A DNA stretch of 64,000 bases from Odontesthes bonariensis (lineage: Eukaryota > Chordata > Actinopteri > Atheriniformes > Atherinopsidae): contig NC_134527.1 of the NCBI RefSeq assembly GCF_027942865.1, forward strand, positions 525,536-589,535. Direction: 5' to 3'. Positions 44,801-55,362 of the stretch are shown piece by piece. Position 1 is the first letter of the stretch; each line of letters begins with the position of its first letter. The translations under genes and the position numbers were made by a program. The notes beneath the pieces are model-generated. The model was not told where the DNA came from. It did no database searches and saw only the letters and a list, made by a program, of their open reading frames with translations.

Positions 44801-47800
44801 CCCTCACCTATGGTCAGGAGCTGTGGGTAGGGACCGAAAGAACGAGATCCTACCCTCACCTATGGTCAGGAGCTGTGGGTAGGGACCGAAAGAACGAGAT
44901 CCTACCCTCACCTATGGTCACGAGCTGTGGGTAGGGACCGAAAGAACGAGATCCTACCCTCACCTATGGTCACGAGCTGTGGGTAGGGACCGAGAGAACG
45001 AGATCCTACCCTCACCTATGGTCACGAGCTGTAGGTAGGGACCGAAAGAACGAGATCGTGGATACAAGCGGCCGAAATGAGTTTCCTCCGCAGGGTGTCT
45101 GGGCTCTCCCTTAGAGATAGGGTGAGAAGCTCGGTCATCCGGGAGGGGCTCGGAGTAGAACCGCTGCTCCTCCGCATCCAGAGGAGTCAGATGAGGTGGC
45201 TCGGGCATCTGGTTAGGATGCCTCCTGGGGCATCTGGTAAGGATGCCTCCTGGGGCATCTGGTTAGGATGCCTCCTGGGGCATCTGGTTAGGATGCCTCC
45301 TGGGGCATCTGGTTAGGAGGCCTCCTGGGGCATCTGGTTAGGACGCCTCCTGGGGCATCTGGTTAGGACGCCTCCTGGGGCATCTGGTTAGGACGCCTCC
45401 TGGGGCATCTGGTTAGGACGCCTCCTGGGGCATCTGGTTAGGATGCCTCCTGGGGCATCTGGTTAGGACGCCTCCTGGGGCACCTGGTTAGGACATTTTC
45501 AGGTGAGAAAGTAGTCGTTTAGATCCCCAACGTGTTGAAAACCTGACAAAATACCGGCTGTTTACAATTTTGTTCCCACGAATTCGGCGCTACTAAAGCT
45601 AGCCGCAGTGAGCAACGCACTTCCTGTTATTTTCACAAAATAAAATACCCGTTGCCTTTTATCATAGGGAAAGCCATTACCATACAATTGGTGCTTTTGT
45701 TTTGAAAACAGGAAGTGAACCTACCCTCGTTGTAGCTAGCTTGAAACTGCCGTTTTGACAGGAAATGGCGATCGGCGACGTCACGTTACGTTGCATCTTG
45801 GGTAGTATGAGTAGTAACCTCATGATGCATACCCATTAACCGGTTATTGTGTTGCAGTGGAGGCGGCGGGTGGGAAAGCGTTGCCGTGTGTTGTGGACAT
45901 TCGAGATGAGCAGCAGATCGGAGCAGCCGTTCAGAAAGCTGTGGACACCTTCGGAGGTAAATTTCTTTGTCTTCTTTTCCACCAGCCTGAGGTCATGTGA
46001 CCCCTGTTCTCTCACTGGTTCAGAGGTTGTGTTGCCGTGCAAACTGTTCTGCCCCAGCGGTGACATCACCACACTTCCTGTGTGTGATTGGCAGGTATTG
46101 ACATCCTAGTGAACAATGCCAGCGCCATCAATCTGACGGGGACTCTGGAGACGCCGATGAAGAAGGTGGACCTGATGCTGGGAATCAACCTGAGAGGAAC
46201 ATACCTGACGTACGACGCTGACAACATGCCTGTTACTGAACACTTTAACACGGGCTAACGGACTGAAGTTAACCGGTTAATGCTAACGGACTGGGGTTAA
46301 CCGGTTAATGGTAATGGACTGGGGTTAACCTGTTAATGGTAACGGACTGGGGTTAACCGGTTAATGGTAACGGACTGGGGTTAACCGGTTAATGGTAACG
46401 GACTGGGGTTAACCTGTTAATGCTAACGAACTGGGGTTAACCGGTTAATGGTAACGGACTGGGGTTAACCGGTTAATGGTAACGGACTGGGGTTAACCGG
46501 TTAATGGTAACGGACTGGGGTTAACCGGTTAATGGTAACGGACTGGGGTTAACCTGTTAATGCTAACGAACTGGGGTTAACCGGTTAATGGTAAAGGACT
46601 GGGGTTAACCGGTTAATGGTAACGGACTGGGGTTAACCTGTTAATGCTAACTGGCTACTAGACTGCAGTTAACTGGTTAATGCTAACGGGCTGGGGTTAA
46701 CCGGTTAATGCTAACGTGTTAACAAGTGTTTGCCCTAGGTCGAAGCTGGTCATCCCTCACCTGCTGAAGAGTCGCAGCCCTCACATCCTGAACCTGTCGC
46801 CCCCACTTAACCTCAACCCCATCTGGTTCAAGAACCACACAGGTAACCATAGCAACCATGTGACACCCCTGCCCCCCCGTGCATCAGTAACACGTCTCAT
46901 TTGTGTTGTCAGCGTACACGATGGCTAAATATGGCATGTCCATGTGTGTCCTGGGAATGGCTGAGGAATTCAGAGGTCAAATCGCCGTCAATGCCCTCTG
47001 GCCCAAAACAGGTCAGTGTCTAACAGTTAGCATGCTAACACACGCTTCTTCAACGCCATCATGCTAACCCTGACTGTGTTTTGTTATCGTAGCAATCCAG
47101 ACTGCAGCCATGGACATGCTGGGCGGCGATGGCATCGGTAAACAGTGTCGCACTGCAGACATCATAGCCGACGCCGCCTACCTGATCCTGTCCAAACCCA
47201 AGGACTACACGGGCCACTTCCTGGTGGATGAGGATGTCCTGAGAGCTCAGGGAATGCAGGACTTCGAACCATACGCCGTGCAGCCAGGTGACCATGAACT
47301 ACGCTGTCCTAATTTTAGCATGGATAGTTGTTTTGTGTTTCTCAAAGTCAGTGAAGGATGCTTTACGGGTCATGACACACTTTGTGCCTCTGATCCGATT
47401 CATTCACCGCCATATATCCAAGGACAATTACCCTGGCTCTACTCATTCTAATTCTAATTTAGCCAATTATCCGATCCTTTCAGAGCCATGTAACCGGTTA
47501 ATGCTAACGGACTGCTAGACTGCAGTTAACCGGTTAATGCCATTAGTTCACCGCCATATATCCATGGAGAATTATCCTTGCTCTACTCATTCTTATTGTA
47601 ATTTAGCCAATTATCCGATCCTTTCAGTGCCATGTGACCCCACTGAAGGATCCAATGTCAAGATCCCTTGAAAGAATAATGCTCCTAGTTTTTATTCTCG
47701 CTGTATTTGTTGTCCCCATGAAGTTATTAGCATCCTAATGTGTTCCTTCACAGGCCATCGAAGTATGAATTGTTAGCATAAATGGTTGTTAAGTAGCAGC

Positions 47801-50800
47801 AAAGCTATTAACCAGCCATGTGTGATCTATGGTGGTACCGTTGCTGTGGCCTCTGCCCACTTGTTGAGATATTTTCATTTGGTGGTTTCTGAATGTAATG
47901 AAGCACTTTTTGCTAGCCTTAGGGCTCAACTTTGGTTGAACATGTGGTACTCACGCTGGCGTCTGATTGGTCCACAGGTCACCCCTTGCTGCCGGACTTT
48001 TTCCTGGATGACGCGCCAGAGCAGCTGGCCGAACAGATGGAGCAGCATGGTAAGTAATAAGAGCAGGGACACGGCACAAGCTCTGTGACGTTTTAAAAGA
48101 AACATACACATATAATTACAAATAAAATGTGCCATTAGCTATTAATTCTGCATTTCGAAATTAAATTACGAACAAAACCCCAACAATGAACAACAAACAA
48201 TACAAAATAGAACATTCAAAGTGACTTGGGTCCCTGTTTACCCGCCATAAATACCTCGATACTGAACCGATACCACGGCGAAAATCTAAAACAATCTGGA
48301 ACAGAGATGAATAACGGCCCAGCTCGGTCTCATTTTGGTTTATTTTTCAGCAGCTTGCCCCTTTCCTGATTACAACAGAGCAAGTATGAGCACCATCATG
48401 CTACTACATGGTATATGCCCTTACACTGTGGTGGAGAAACGTACGCAGCTCTAAGAACGCAGCTCTAAGAACGCAGCTCTAAGAATGCAGCTCTATGAAC
48501 GCAGCTCTAAGATCGCAGCTCTAGGAACGCAGCTCTAGGAACGCAGCTCTAGGAACGCAGCTCTAGGAACGCAGCTCTAGGAACGCAGCTCCAAGAACGC
48601 AGCTCTAGGAACGCAGCTCTAGGAACGCAGCTCCAAGAACGCAGCTCTAGGAACGCAGCTCTAGGAACGCAGCTCTAGGAACGCAGCTCTAGGAACGCAG
48701 CTCTAGGAACGCAGCTCTAAGAACGCAGCTCTAGGAACGCAGCTCTAGGAACGCAGCTCTAGGAACGCAGCTCTAGGAACGCAGCTCTAGGAACGCAGCT
48801 CTAGGAACGCAGCTCTAAGAACGCAGCTCTAGGAACGCAGCTCTAAGAACGCAGCTCTAGGAGCGCAGCTCTAGGGGCGGAGCTACCAACCACCATAATT
48901 AAAATATTGGCACAGCTACAGACTGCAGATGTTTGTACTTTGTATTCGATGTAAATGTTACAAACTAAGAATAATGTTGTAGTAAAAGTTTTAAAGAAGA
49001 ACCTGTAGGAGGCCCTTCTGTCCTCATTGATGTTTGCTCCTTTGGAAAAATAAAACCTGTCTTTGCCTGGTTTCCAGGAGCAACCCCAGCCTTCAAACCA
49101 CCATCATCGTCGGCCGCCCCCCCCTCCGCTGGACCAGTAGAAAGCACCTTTGACGTCATCAGAGCTGTTATTAACGAAGATGTCGTTAAGTCGACTCAGG
49201 GCATCTACAGATTTGACCTCTCAGGTAATAACAAAGATATACGTCCATATAAGGGCGTCCGTCCCGTTGGGGTGCACTTACTTAATGTTTCTGTCCTTAT
49301 AAGGGGTTCACTTACATAATGTTTCTGTCCGTATAAGGGGTTCACTTACATAATGTTTCTGTCCTCATAAGGGGTTCACTTACATGTTTCTGTCCGTATA
49401 AGGGGTTCACTTACATAATGTTTCTGTCCGTATAAGGGGTTCACTTACATAATGTTTCTGTCCGTATAAGGGGTTCACTTACATAATGTTTCTGTCCTTA
49501 TAAGGGGTTCACTTACTTAATGTTTCTGTTCTTATAAGGGGTTCACTTACATAATGTTTCTGTCCTTATAAGGGGTTCACTTACATAATGTTTCTGTCCG
49601 TATAAGGGGTTCACTTACATAATGTTTCTGTCCGTATAAGGGGTTCACTTACATAATGTTTCTGTCCGTATAAGGGGTTCACTTACATGTTTCTGTCCGT
49701 ATAAGGGGTTCACTTACATAATGTTTCTGTCCGTATAAGGGGTTCACTTACATAATGTTTCTGTCCGTATAAGGGGTTCACTTACATAATGTTTCTGTCC
49801 GTATAAGGGGTTCACTTACATAATGTTTCTGTCCGTATAAGGGGTTCACTTACATGTTTCTGTCCGTATAAGGGGTTCACTTACATAATGTTTCTGTCCG
49901 TATAAGGGGTTCACTTACATGTTTCTGTCCGTATAAGGGGTTCACTTACATAATGTTTCTGTCCGTATAAGGGGTTCACTTACATAATGTTTCTGTCCGT
50001 ATAAGGGGTTCACTTACATAATGTTTCTGTCCGTATAAGGGGTTCACTTACATAATGTTTCTGTCCTTATACGGGGTTCACTTAATGTTTCTGTCCGTAT
50101 AAGGGGTTCACTTACATAATGTTTCTGTCCTTATAAGGGGTTCACTTACATAATGTTTCTGTCCTTATAAGGGGTTCACTTACATAATGTTTCTGTCCTT
50201 ATAAGGGGTTCACTTACTTAATGTTTCTGTCCTTATAAGGGGTTCACTTAATGTTTCTGTCCTTATAAGGGGTTCACTTACATAATGTTTCTGTCCTTAT
50301 AAGGGGTTCACTTACATAATGTTTCTGTCCTTATAAGGGGTTCACTTACATAATGTTTCTGTCCTTATAAGTGGTTCACTTAATGTTTCTGTCCGTATAA
50401 GGGGTTCACTTACATGTTTCTGTCCTTATAAGGGGTTCACTTACATAATGTTTCTGTCCGTATAAGGGGTTCACTTACTTAATGTTTCTGTCCTTATAAG
50501 TGGTTCACTTAATGTTTCTGTCCTTATAAGGGGTTCACTTACATGTTTCTGTCCGTATAAGGGGTTCACTTACATAATGTTTCTGTCCTTATAAGGGGTT
50601 CACTTACATAATGTTTCTGTCCTTATAAGGGGTTCACTTACTTAATGTTTCTGTCCTTATAAGGGCGTCTGTCCCGTAGGGGTTCACTTACTTAATGTTT
50701 CTTTCCGTATAAGGGGTTCACTTACTTAATGTTTCTGTCCTTATAAGGGGTTCACTTACATGTTTCTGTCCGTATAAGGGGTTCACTTACATAATGTTTC

Positions 50801-52751
50801 TGTCCGTATAAGGGGTTCACTTACATAATGTTTCTGTCCGTATAAGGGGTTCACTTACATAATGTTTCTGTCCTTATAAGGGGTTCACTTAATGTTTCTG
50901 TCCGTATAAGGGGTTCACTTACATAATGTTTCTGTCCTTATAAGGGGTTCACTTACATAATGTTTCTGTCCTTATAAGGGGTTCACTTACATAATGTTTC
51001 TGTCCTTATAAGGGGTTCACTTACTTAATGTTTCTGTCCTTATAAGGGGTTCACTTAATGTTTCTGTCCTTATAAGGGGTTCACTTACATAATGTTTCTG
51101 TCCTTATAAGGGGTTCACTTACATAATGTTTCTGTCCTTATAAGGGGTTCACTTACATAATGTTTCTGTCCTTATAAGTGGTTCACTTAATGTTTCTGTC
51201 CGTATAAGGGGTTCACTTACATGTTTCTGTCCTTATAAGGGGTTCACTTACATAATGTTTCTGTCCGTATAAGGGGTTCACTTACTTAATGTTTCTGTCC
51301 TTATAAGTGGTTCACTTAATGTTTCTGTCCTTATAAGGGGTTCACTTACATGTTTCTGTCCGTATAAGGGGTTCACTTACATAATGTTTCTGTCCTTATA
51401 AGGGGTTCACTTACATAATGTTTCTGTCCTTATAAGGGGTTCACTTACTTAATGTTTCTGTCCTTATAAGGGCGTCTGTCCCGTAGGGGTTCACTTACTT
51501 AATGTTTCTTTCCGTATAAGGGGTTCACTTACTTAATGTTTCTGTCCTTATAAGGGCGTCTGTCCCGTAGGGGTTCACTTACTTAATGTTTCTGTCCTTA
51601 TTAGGGGTTCACTTACATAATGTTTCTGTCCTTATAAGGGCGTCTGTCCCGTAGGGGTTCACTTACTTAATGTTTCTGTCCGAATAAGGGGTTCACTTAC
51701 ATAATGTTTCTGTCCTTATAAGGGCGTCTGTCCCGTAGGGGTTCACTTACTTAATGTTTCTGTCCTTATTAGGGGTTCACTTACTTAATGTTTCTGTCCT
51801 TATAAGGGCGTCTGTCCCGTAGGGGTTCACTTACTTAATGTTTCTGTCCTTATTAGGGGTTCACTTACATAATGTTTCTGTCCGTATAAGGGGTTCACTT
51901 ACTTAATGTTTCTGTCCTTATTAGGGCGTCTGTCCCGTATAAGGGGTTCACTTACATAATGTTTCTGTCCTTATAAGGGCGTCTGTCCCGTAGGGGTTCA
52001 CTTACTTAATGTTTCTGTCCTTATTCGGGGTTCACTTACATAATGTTTCTGTCCGTATAAGGGGTTCACTTACATAATGTTTCTGTCCTTATAAGGGCGT
52101 CTGTCCCGTAGGGGTTCACTTACATAATGTTTCTGTCCTTATAAGGGCGTCTGTCCCGTAGGGGTTCACTTGCTTAATGTTTCTGTCCTTATTAGGGGTT
52201 CACTTACTTAATGTTTCTGTCCTTATAAGGGCATCTGTCCCGTAGGGGTTCACTTACTTAATGTTTCTGTCCTTATTAGGGGTTCACTTAATGTTTCTGT
52301 CCGTATAAGGGGTTCACTTACTTAATGTTTCGGTCCGTATAAAGGGTTCACTTACATAATGTTTCTGTCCGTATAAGGGGTTCACTTACTTTATGTTTCT
52401 GTCCTTATTAGGGGAGCACGCAGGCGTTTGGTTCCTGGACTTGAAGAGCGGGTCGGGCACTGCGGGTAAAGGCGAGCCTCCCGTCAAAGCAGACGTTGTC
52501 ATGACGATGACCTCTAGTGACTTCGGCAAGATGTTTTCAGGTGAGTGTCACCATGGCAACGATGCAAGCTAACTGTAGGCTAATGCTACCGTGGTGAATG
52601 ATGTTACCATGGTAACCGTGGTGTGCCGTTTCCAGGGAAGCTGAAGCCCACCCTGGCCTTCATGTCGGGGAAGCTTCGGATCAAAGGCGACATGACGCTC
52701 GCCATCAAACTGGAGAAACTGATGGGCCGCATGAGCAAGGCCAAGCTGTGA
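38847..52751 (+). CDS. hsdl2: Hydroxysteroid dehydrogenase-like protein 2 (HSDL2)
   Basis: Peroxisomal (partly mitochondrial in mammals) short-chain dehydrogenase fused to an SCP2 lipid-binding domain; substrate not settled. Eleven exons: 38847-38863, 40696-40859, 45858-45956, 46095-46209, 46739-46842, 46913-47011, 47093-47287, 47978-48049, 49078-49224, 52412-52540, 52636-52751. All phases fit; 418 aa, equal to human. Visible: cofactor motif TGASRGIG (residues 16-23), NNAS (100-103), catalytic YTMAK (Y168, K172), substrate-side NALWPKTAIQTAAMDML, a low-complexity linker PSSSAAPPSAGP, and an SCP2 domain from about residue 300 (YRFDLSGEHAGVWFLDLKSG ... KLKPTLAFMSGKL). The C terminus AKL is a PTS1 peroxisome signal. 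Almost every intron longer than 400 bp holds a minisatellite; the exon 10 acceptor is the last unit of one of them. Confidence 0.97.
39480..39600 (-). mobile_element. LINE-type 3' end in hsdl2 intron 1 (tentative)
   Basis: atagatagataagtactttattcatcccaa (split: atagatagataagtac, tttattcatcccaatttggg) resembles, on the minus strand, the ...gggatgaataaagta(ctatct)n end of common fish LINEs. No coding part is seen. Confidence 0.4.
39774..40512. mobile_element. 740-bp fold-back element, hsdl2 intron 1
   Basis: Starts ctgaaaagggacatttttaa and ends aaaacgtcccttttcag. The two halves are inverted copies over much of their length: aacgacctaaaaacatc (left) against gatgtttttaggtcgtt (right), and tctgggatatgtcattgat against atcattgacatatcccaga. 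A third copy of the terminal sequence (aaggtcgttttaaaaggg...gtcccttttcag) lies in the middle near 40112-40150, which suggests one MITE nested in or fused to another. Confidence 0.7.
40965..42235 (+). repeat. 34-bp minisatellite of about 37 copies, hsdl2 intron 2
   Basis: Unit cagctaacaggaagcgtttg followed by gccgttagctcacg, with ggccca and gctgtt variants that alternate, hinting at growth in two-unit steps. Starts about 105 bp after exon 2. Confidence 0.95.
42311..42983. other. hsdl2 intron 2 sequence without recognised gene
   Basis: Unique-looking. A partial copy of the tatagcacattaaa-type repeat head precedes it at 42238-42310. cgtcaccgtgttc and ggggacgg-type matches at 42420 and 42505 form a weak inverted pair. 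Confidence 0.35.
42984..44055 (+). repeat. ACATACTGCATACT array in a MITE, hsdl2 intron 2
   Basis: Begins with the MITE-like end ggctgtgttccacaccacat, then about 1 kb of 7-bp units (catacta, catactg, cattcta, catgcta). Six-frame open frames (for example 408 codons) result from the 7-bp unit repeating every 21 bp; not a gene. The array resumes for 25 bp at 44308 after the inserted repeat. Confidence 0.92.
44056..44307 (+). mobile_element. Interspersed repeat (tagcacatttcatgtacaaa family), copy 2
   Basis: tcaaatttatttatatagca then catttcatgtaca...agtgctttacataaaataaa, matching 19075-19200. It is inserted inside the ACATACTGCAT array, since tactgcatactacat flanks both sides, so the array is older than this copy. 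Confidence 0.75.
44333..45495 (+). mobile_element. RTE/Rex3-like LINE 3' fragment expanded by two tandem arrays
   Basis: Reads VVKKAKLSIYRSIYVPTLTY then GHELWV, and later EMSFLRRVSGLSLRDRVRSS, VIREGLGVEPLLLRIQRSQM and RWLGHLVRMPPG, the conserved C terminus of fish RTE-type LINEs. Two parts of that coding sequence are multiplied: a 52-bp unit covering PTLTYGHELWVGTERTRS (44385-45060, about 13 copies) and a 25-bp unit covering WLGHLVRMPPG (45200-45495, about 12 copies). Family name tentative. Confidence 0.8.
45740..45832 (+). mobile_element. MITE fragment beside hsdl2 exon 3
   Basis: ttgaaactgccgttttgaca...catgatgcataccc matches 2610-2704 in mocs2 intron 1 with a few changes. It ends about 25 bp before the exon 3 acceptor (cag at 45855-45857). 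Confidence 0.75.
46245..46715 (+). repeat. 28-bp minisatellite with AACCGGTT palindromes, hsdl2 intron 4
   Basis: About 16 copies of ggttaatggtaacggactgg followed by ggttaacc. Eleven junctions read the 12-bp palindrome ttaaccggttaa; the others read aacctgttaa. A single related unit is at 47480-47545 in intron 7. Confidence 0.93.
47288..47977. other. hsdl2 intron 7 with a tandem duplication of about 147 bp
   Basis: The stretch caccgccatatatccaagga...cctttcagagccatgt (47404-47491) recurs at 47551-47640 with several changes. Between them lies one unit of the intron 4 minisatellite type. No coding exon. Confidence 0.6.
48440..48878 (+). repeat. 14-bp minisatellite, hsdl2 intron 8
   Basis: About 31 copies of ctaggaacgcagct with ctaagaacgcagct and ccaagaacgcagct variants. 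Confidence 0.95.
49250..52408 (+). repeat. 34-bp minisatellite of about 95 copies ending in a 3' splice site, hsdl2 intron 9
   Basis: Unit cacttacataatgtttctgt followed by ccgtataaggggtt; shorter forms lack cataa or ttacata. Later units change to tccttataag, tccttattag and an added ggcgtctgtcccgtag. The final unit tgtttctgtccttattag is the real acceptor of exon 10. A block of about 807 bp is itself duplicated within the array. Confidence 0.97.
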
Positions 52752-52861
52752 TGCTGAAGCTCCGCCCACAGGCCGCTGAAGCTCCGCCCACAGGCCACTG
52801 GCCACGCCTTCAAATGTTCGTTGCTGTACATGTTGCCTTAATAACTACACGTTCAGACGTG

Positions 52862-52867
52862 AATAAA
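52862..52867 (+). terminator. hsdl2: hsdl2 polyadenylation signal
   Basis: AATAAA in gtgaataaaacttcttctg, 110 bp after the stop codon, followed by a GT-rich stretch (gaatgtgtgccg). Confidence 0.75.
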
Positions 52868-52904
52868 ACTTCTTCTGATATTGAATGTGTGCCGTAATCA
52901 TGAC

Positions 52905-52975
52905 GTCACTTCAGGTGACCTTCAGTTGACCTTCAGTTGACCTTCAGGTGACCTTCAGGTGACCTTCAGGTGACC
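52905..52975 (+). repeat. Short tgaccttcag tandem repeat downstream of hsdl2
   Basis: About six units of ttcaggtgacc / ttcagttgacc. TGACC half-sites resemble nuclear-receptor half-sites, but their spacing (11 bp direct repeats) is not diagnostic. Confidence 0.8.
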
Positions 52976-53194
52976 CCATGAAGTGCACCTGATGCTGAGG
53001 CCTCGGATCCGGTCCGGATCAGCTGGTGTTGAACATAAAATCATGTGATGTTTTTTTAGAAGATTTTCAGTTTTTGTCACTAATGACGGTGAACAGTGAT
53101 GTTAGTTTTCTGTCACCATGGTAACGATGAATAAACAGGTTTATTTCATGGTGGCTCAGGTGTTTCTGTAACGGTCACAGCTGAGGTCAACAGC

Positions 53195-53765
53195 AGGTGT
53201 TAAACTCCTTCTTCCTGTTCCTGGGAGCATATATCAGGGCGTCTGAGGTGTAAAACTCCTTCTTCCTGTTCCTGGGAGCATATATCAGGGCGTCTGAGGT
53301 GTAAAACTCCTTCTTCCTGTTCCTGGGAGCGTATATCAGGGCGTCTGAGGTGTAAAACTCCTTCTTCCTGTTCCTGGGAGCATATATCAGGGCGTCTGAG
53401 GTGTAAAACTCCTTCCTGTTCCTGGGAGCATATATCAGGGCGTCTGAGGTGTAAAACTCCTTCTTCCTGTTCCTGGGAGCATATATCAGGGCGTCTGAGG
53501 TGTAAAACTCCTTCTTCCTGTTCCTGGGAGCGTATATCAGGGCGTCTGAGGTGTAAAACTCCTTCTTCCTGTTCCTGGGAGCATATATCAGGGCGTCTGA
53601 GGTGTAAAACTCCTTCTTCCTGTTCCTGGGAGCATATATCAGGGCGTCTGAGGTGTAAAACTCCTCCTTCCTGTTCCTGGGAGCATATATCAGGGCGTCT
53701 GAGGTGTAAAACTCCTCCTTCCTGTTCCTGGGAGCATATATCAGGGCGTCTCAGGTCACCAAAAG
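53195..53765 (+). repeat. 51-bp minisatellite downstream of hsdl2
   Basis: Eleven copies of ctccttcttcctgttcctgg followed by gagcatatatcagggcgtctgaggtgtaaaa (split here). The minus strand stays open across the array because 51 is 17 codons; no gene features. Confidence 0.95.
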
Positions 53766-53769
53766 GTGT

Positions 53770-54171
53770 AAAACTCCCCAAAAACACAACCCAGGTATTT
53801 ATTTAGTCCCCCTTTGTTTGAAAGTTCCTCATTTAACGAGCCATTCTGATTTTTATTTCAAAGCACATCACACCTTAAGTTGACTCTGCCTCCTCTGCTA
53901 AGCCCCGCCCACTTACACGTTATTGGTTGATTTTATGTTCGTTAAAGTCCTCTGAAAACATTAACAAATTAAAGGGAAAGTTCGTCTTGTGAGCCGAGTC
54001 CCGGCCTCATTTTGGCAGGACGCAGCAGGGGGTAAGAAGATGTTCAGAAATGATGTTGCTGATATGGGATGTTACACAGCTTCATGTCAGAAGAGGCGAA
54101 CTGTCCCTTTAAAGACAGTCAGATTAAGCTTTTATTATTAAGATTAATGGCAGAGATGAGGTAACAAAAGT
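53770..54171. other. Intergenic, no gene recognised
   Basis: Unique-looking sequence between the convergent hsdl2 and mucin-like genes. Nothing supported. Confidence 0.4.
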
Positions 54172-54260
54172 TTATTTATACATTCACAACTCAAAGTACT
54201 TTGCAAATACACAGAAAGGTTAAGTTAAAGTACATTCAATCAGTAAATAGAAACAAAGGA
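54172..54260 (+). mobile_element. Interspersed repeat head, degenerate copy
   Basis: tttatttatacattcacaac then tcaaagtactttgcaaatac, a weak match to the tttatttatatagcac...tcaaagtgctttacat family seen at 44056 and 19062. Confidence 0.4.
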
Positions 54261-54487
54261 AAAAAGGCAACAAATTATACATTTCCATCCCTTTTTAAAT
54301 CAGAATTTAAAAGTAGAATTAAAAACTAAGAAAAAGCTGTGAATAAATAACAGGATGCATTTAATGTTGTCCAGCCATTACATCTTTGACAGAAGCTCAA
54401 GAGACGCAGTGCACACAGGATTATTAAACGGTTAGAGTTTCAATATCTCCATGAATAAAAGCAGAGAAACATACCTTGTTTTGTTAG

Positions 54488-54722
54488 GGTTACCATGGAA
54501 ACATCTGCAGATATTCACTTTAAAGCTGCTCAGAACTGAACTAACTCTGGTTCTGCCTCAGATTCTGGGTTTATGTTCATGTTGGAACATGTTTCAGTGA
54601 ATCTCTGCAGCTGTTACCATGGAAACATCTGCAGATATTCACTTTAAAGCTGCTCAGAACTGAACTAACTCTGGTTCTGCCTCAGATTCTGGGTTTATGT
54701 TCATGTTGGGACATGTTTCCAG
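54488..54722 (+). repeat. Direct duplication of about 120 bp
   Basis: taccatggaaacatctgcag...ttcatgttggaacatgtttc occurs at about 54490-54594 and again from 54612 to 54718, nearly identical. Confidence 0.85.
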
Positions 54723-55058
54723 GTACAGCAACTGTTTTCTGTTTTAACTGAAATACTGTATGTAAAGAAATGAGGGCTGGATGAAACATCCATCCATACA
54801 TTTTCTATACCGACTTAATCCAACTCAGGGTCACGGGGGGGCTGGAGTCTATCCCTGCTTGGGCGAGAGGTGTCTTACACTCTCTGAAGCTTGTTGTTAT
54901 TAATGACAATAATTGAGCAAATAAATACTAGTCTTGAGCAGGACATTCAGTGGTTTTAAGTGCATTTCTAAAAGAAAAAATCTCTGAACGTATATAATCT
55001 GCCCAGCGCTTTGTGGGCTGAAAAAGAATACTGTCCAAACATCAAAGAATGACCATCC

Positions 55059-55257
55059 GGCGCGGTCGGTGGCGTAGTGGGCTGAGCAGGCGCCCCATAT
55101 AGGCCACAGTCCTCGCTGCAGCTGGCCCCGGTTCGAATCCCGCATCAGACGGCCCTGTGCTGCATGTTGTTCCCCCTCTCTCTGCTTCCTGTCTCCCTCC
55201 ACTGTCCTATACAATAGAGGCATAAAAAAGCCCCAAAAAATATTGAAAAAAAAAAAA
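55059..55257 (+). mobile_element. tRNA-derived SINE with 15-bp target duplication
   Basis: Pol III A box tggcgtagtggg (55070-55081) and B box ggttcgaatcc (55130-55140), then a tRNA-unrelated body (tgctgcatgttgttccccct) and an A-rich tail. aaagaatgaccatcc (55044-55058) and aaagaatcaccatcc (55258-55272) flank it with one mismatch. It lies just past the 3' end of the mucin-like gene. Confidence 0.88.
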
Positions 55258-55323
55258 AAGAATCACCATCCAATTGTTAATATTTTCAATGTATCTAAAA
55301 CACTGAGTTGATTTTCCTCTTGC

Positions 55324-55329
55324 TTTATT
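55324..55329 (-). terminator. Polyadenylation signal of the mucin-like gene
   Basis: tttatt on the plus strand, AATAAA on the minus strand, only about 35 bp after the stop codon (55365-55363). It gives an unusually short 3'UTR. Confidence 0.6.
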
Positions 55330-55362
55330 TACCTAAGAAAAGTGCTCAGTCACTGGTGCTGC

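Noticed and set aside
53200-53787. 195-codon minus-strand protein with DICSQEQE repeats
   Set aside because: It is the 51-bp minisatellite downstream of hsdl2; no gene features at either end.
55060-55145. Genuine tRNA gene
   Set aside because: A and B boxes are present, but the fold is incomplete, a SINE body and A-rich tail follow, and a target duplication flanks it.
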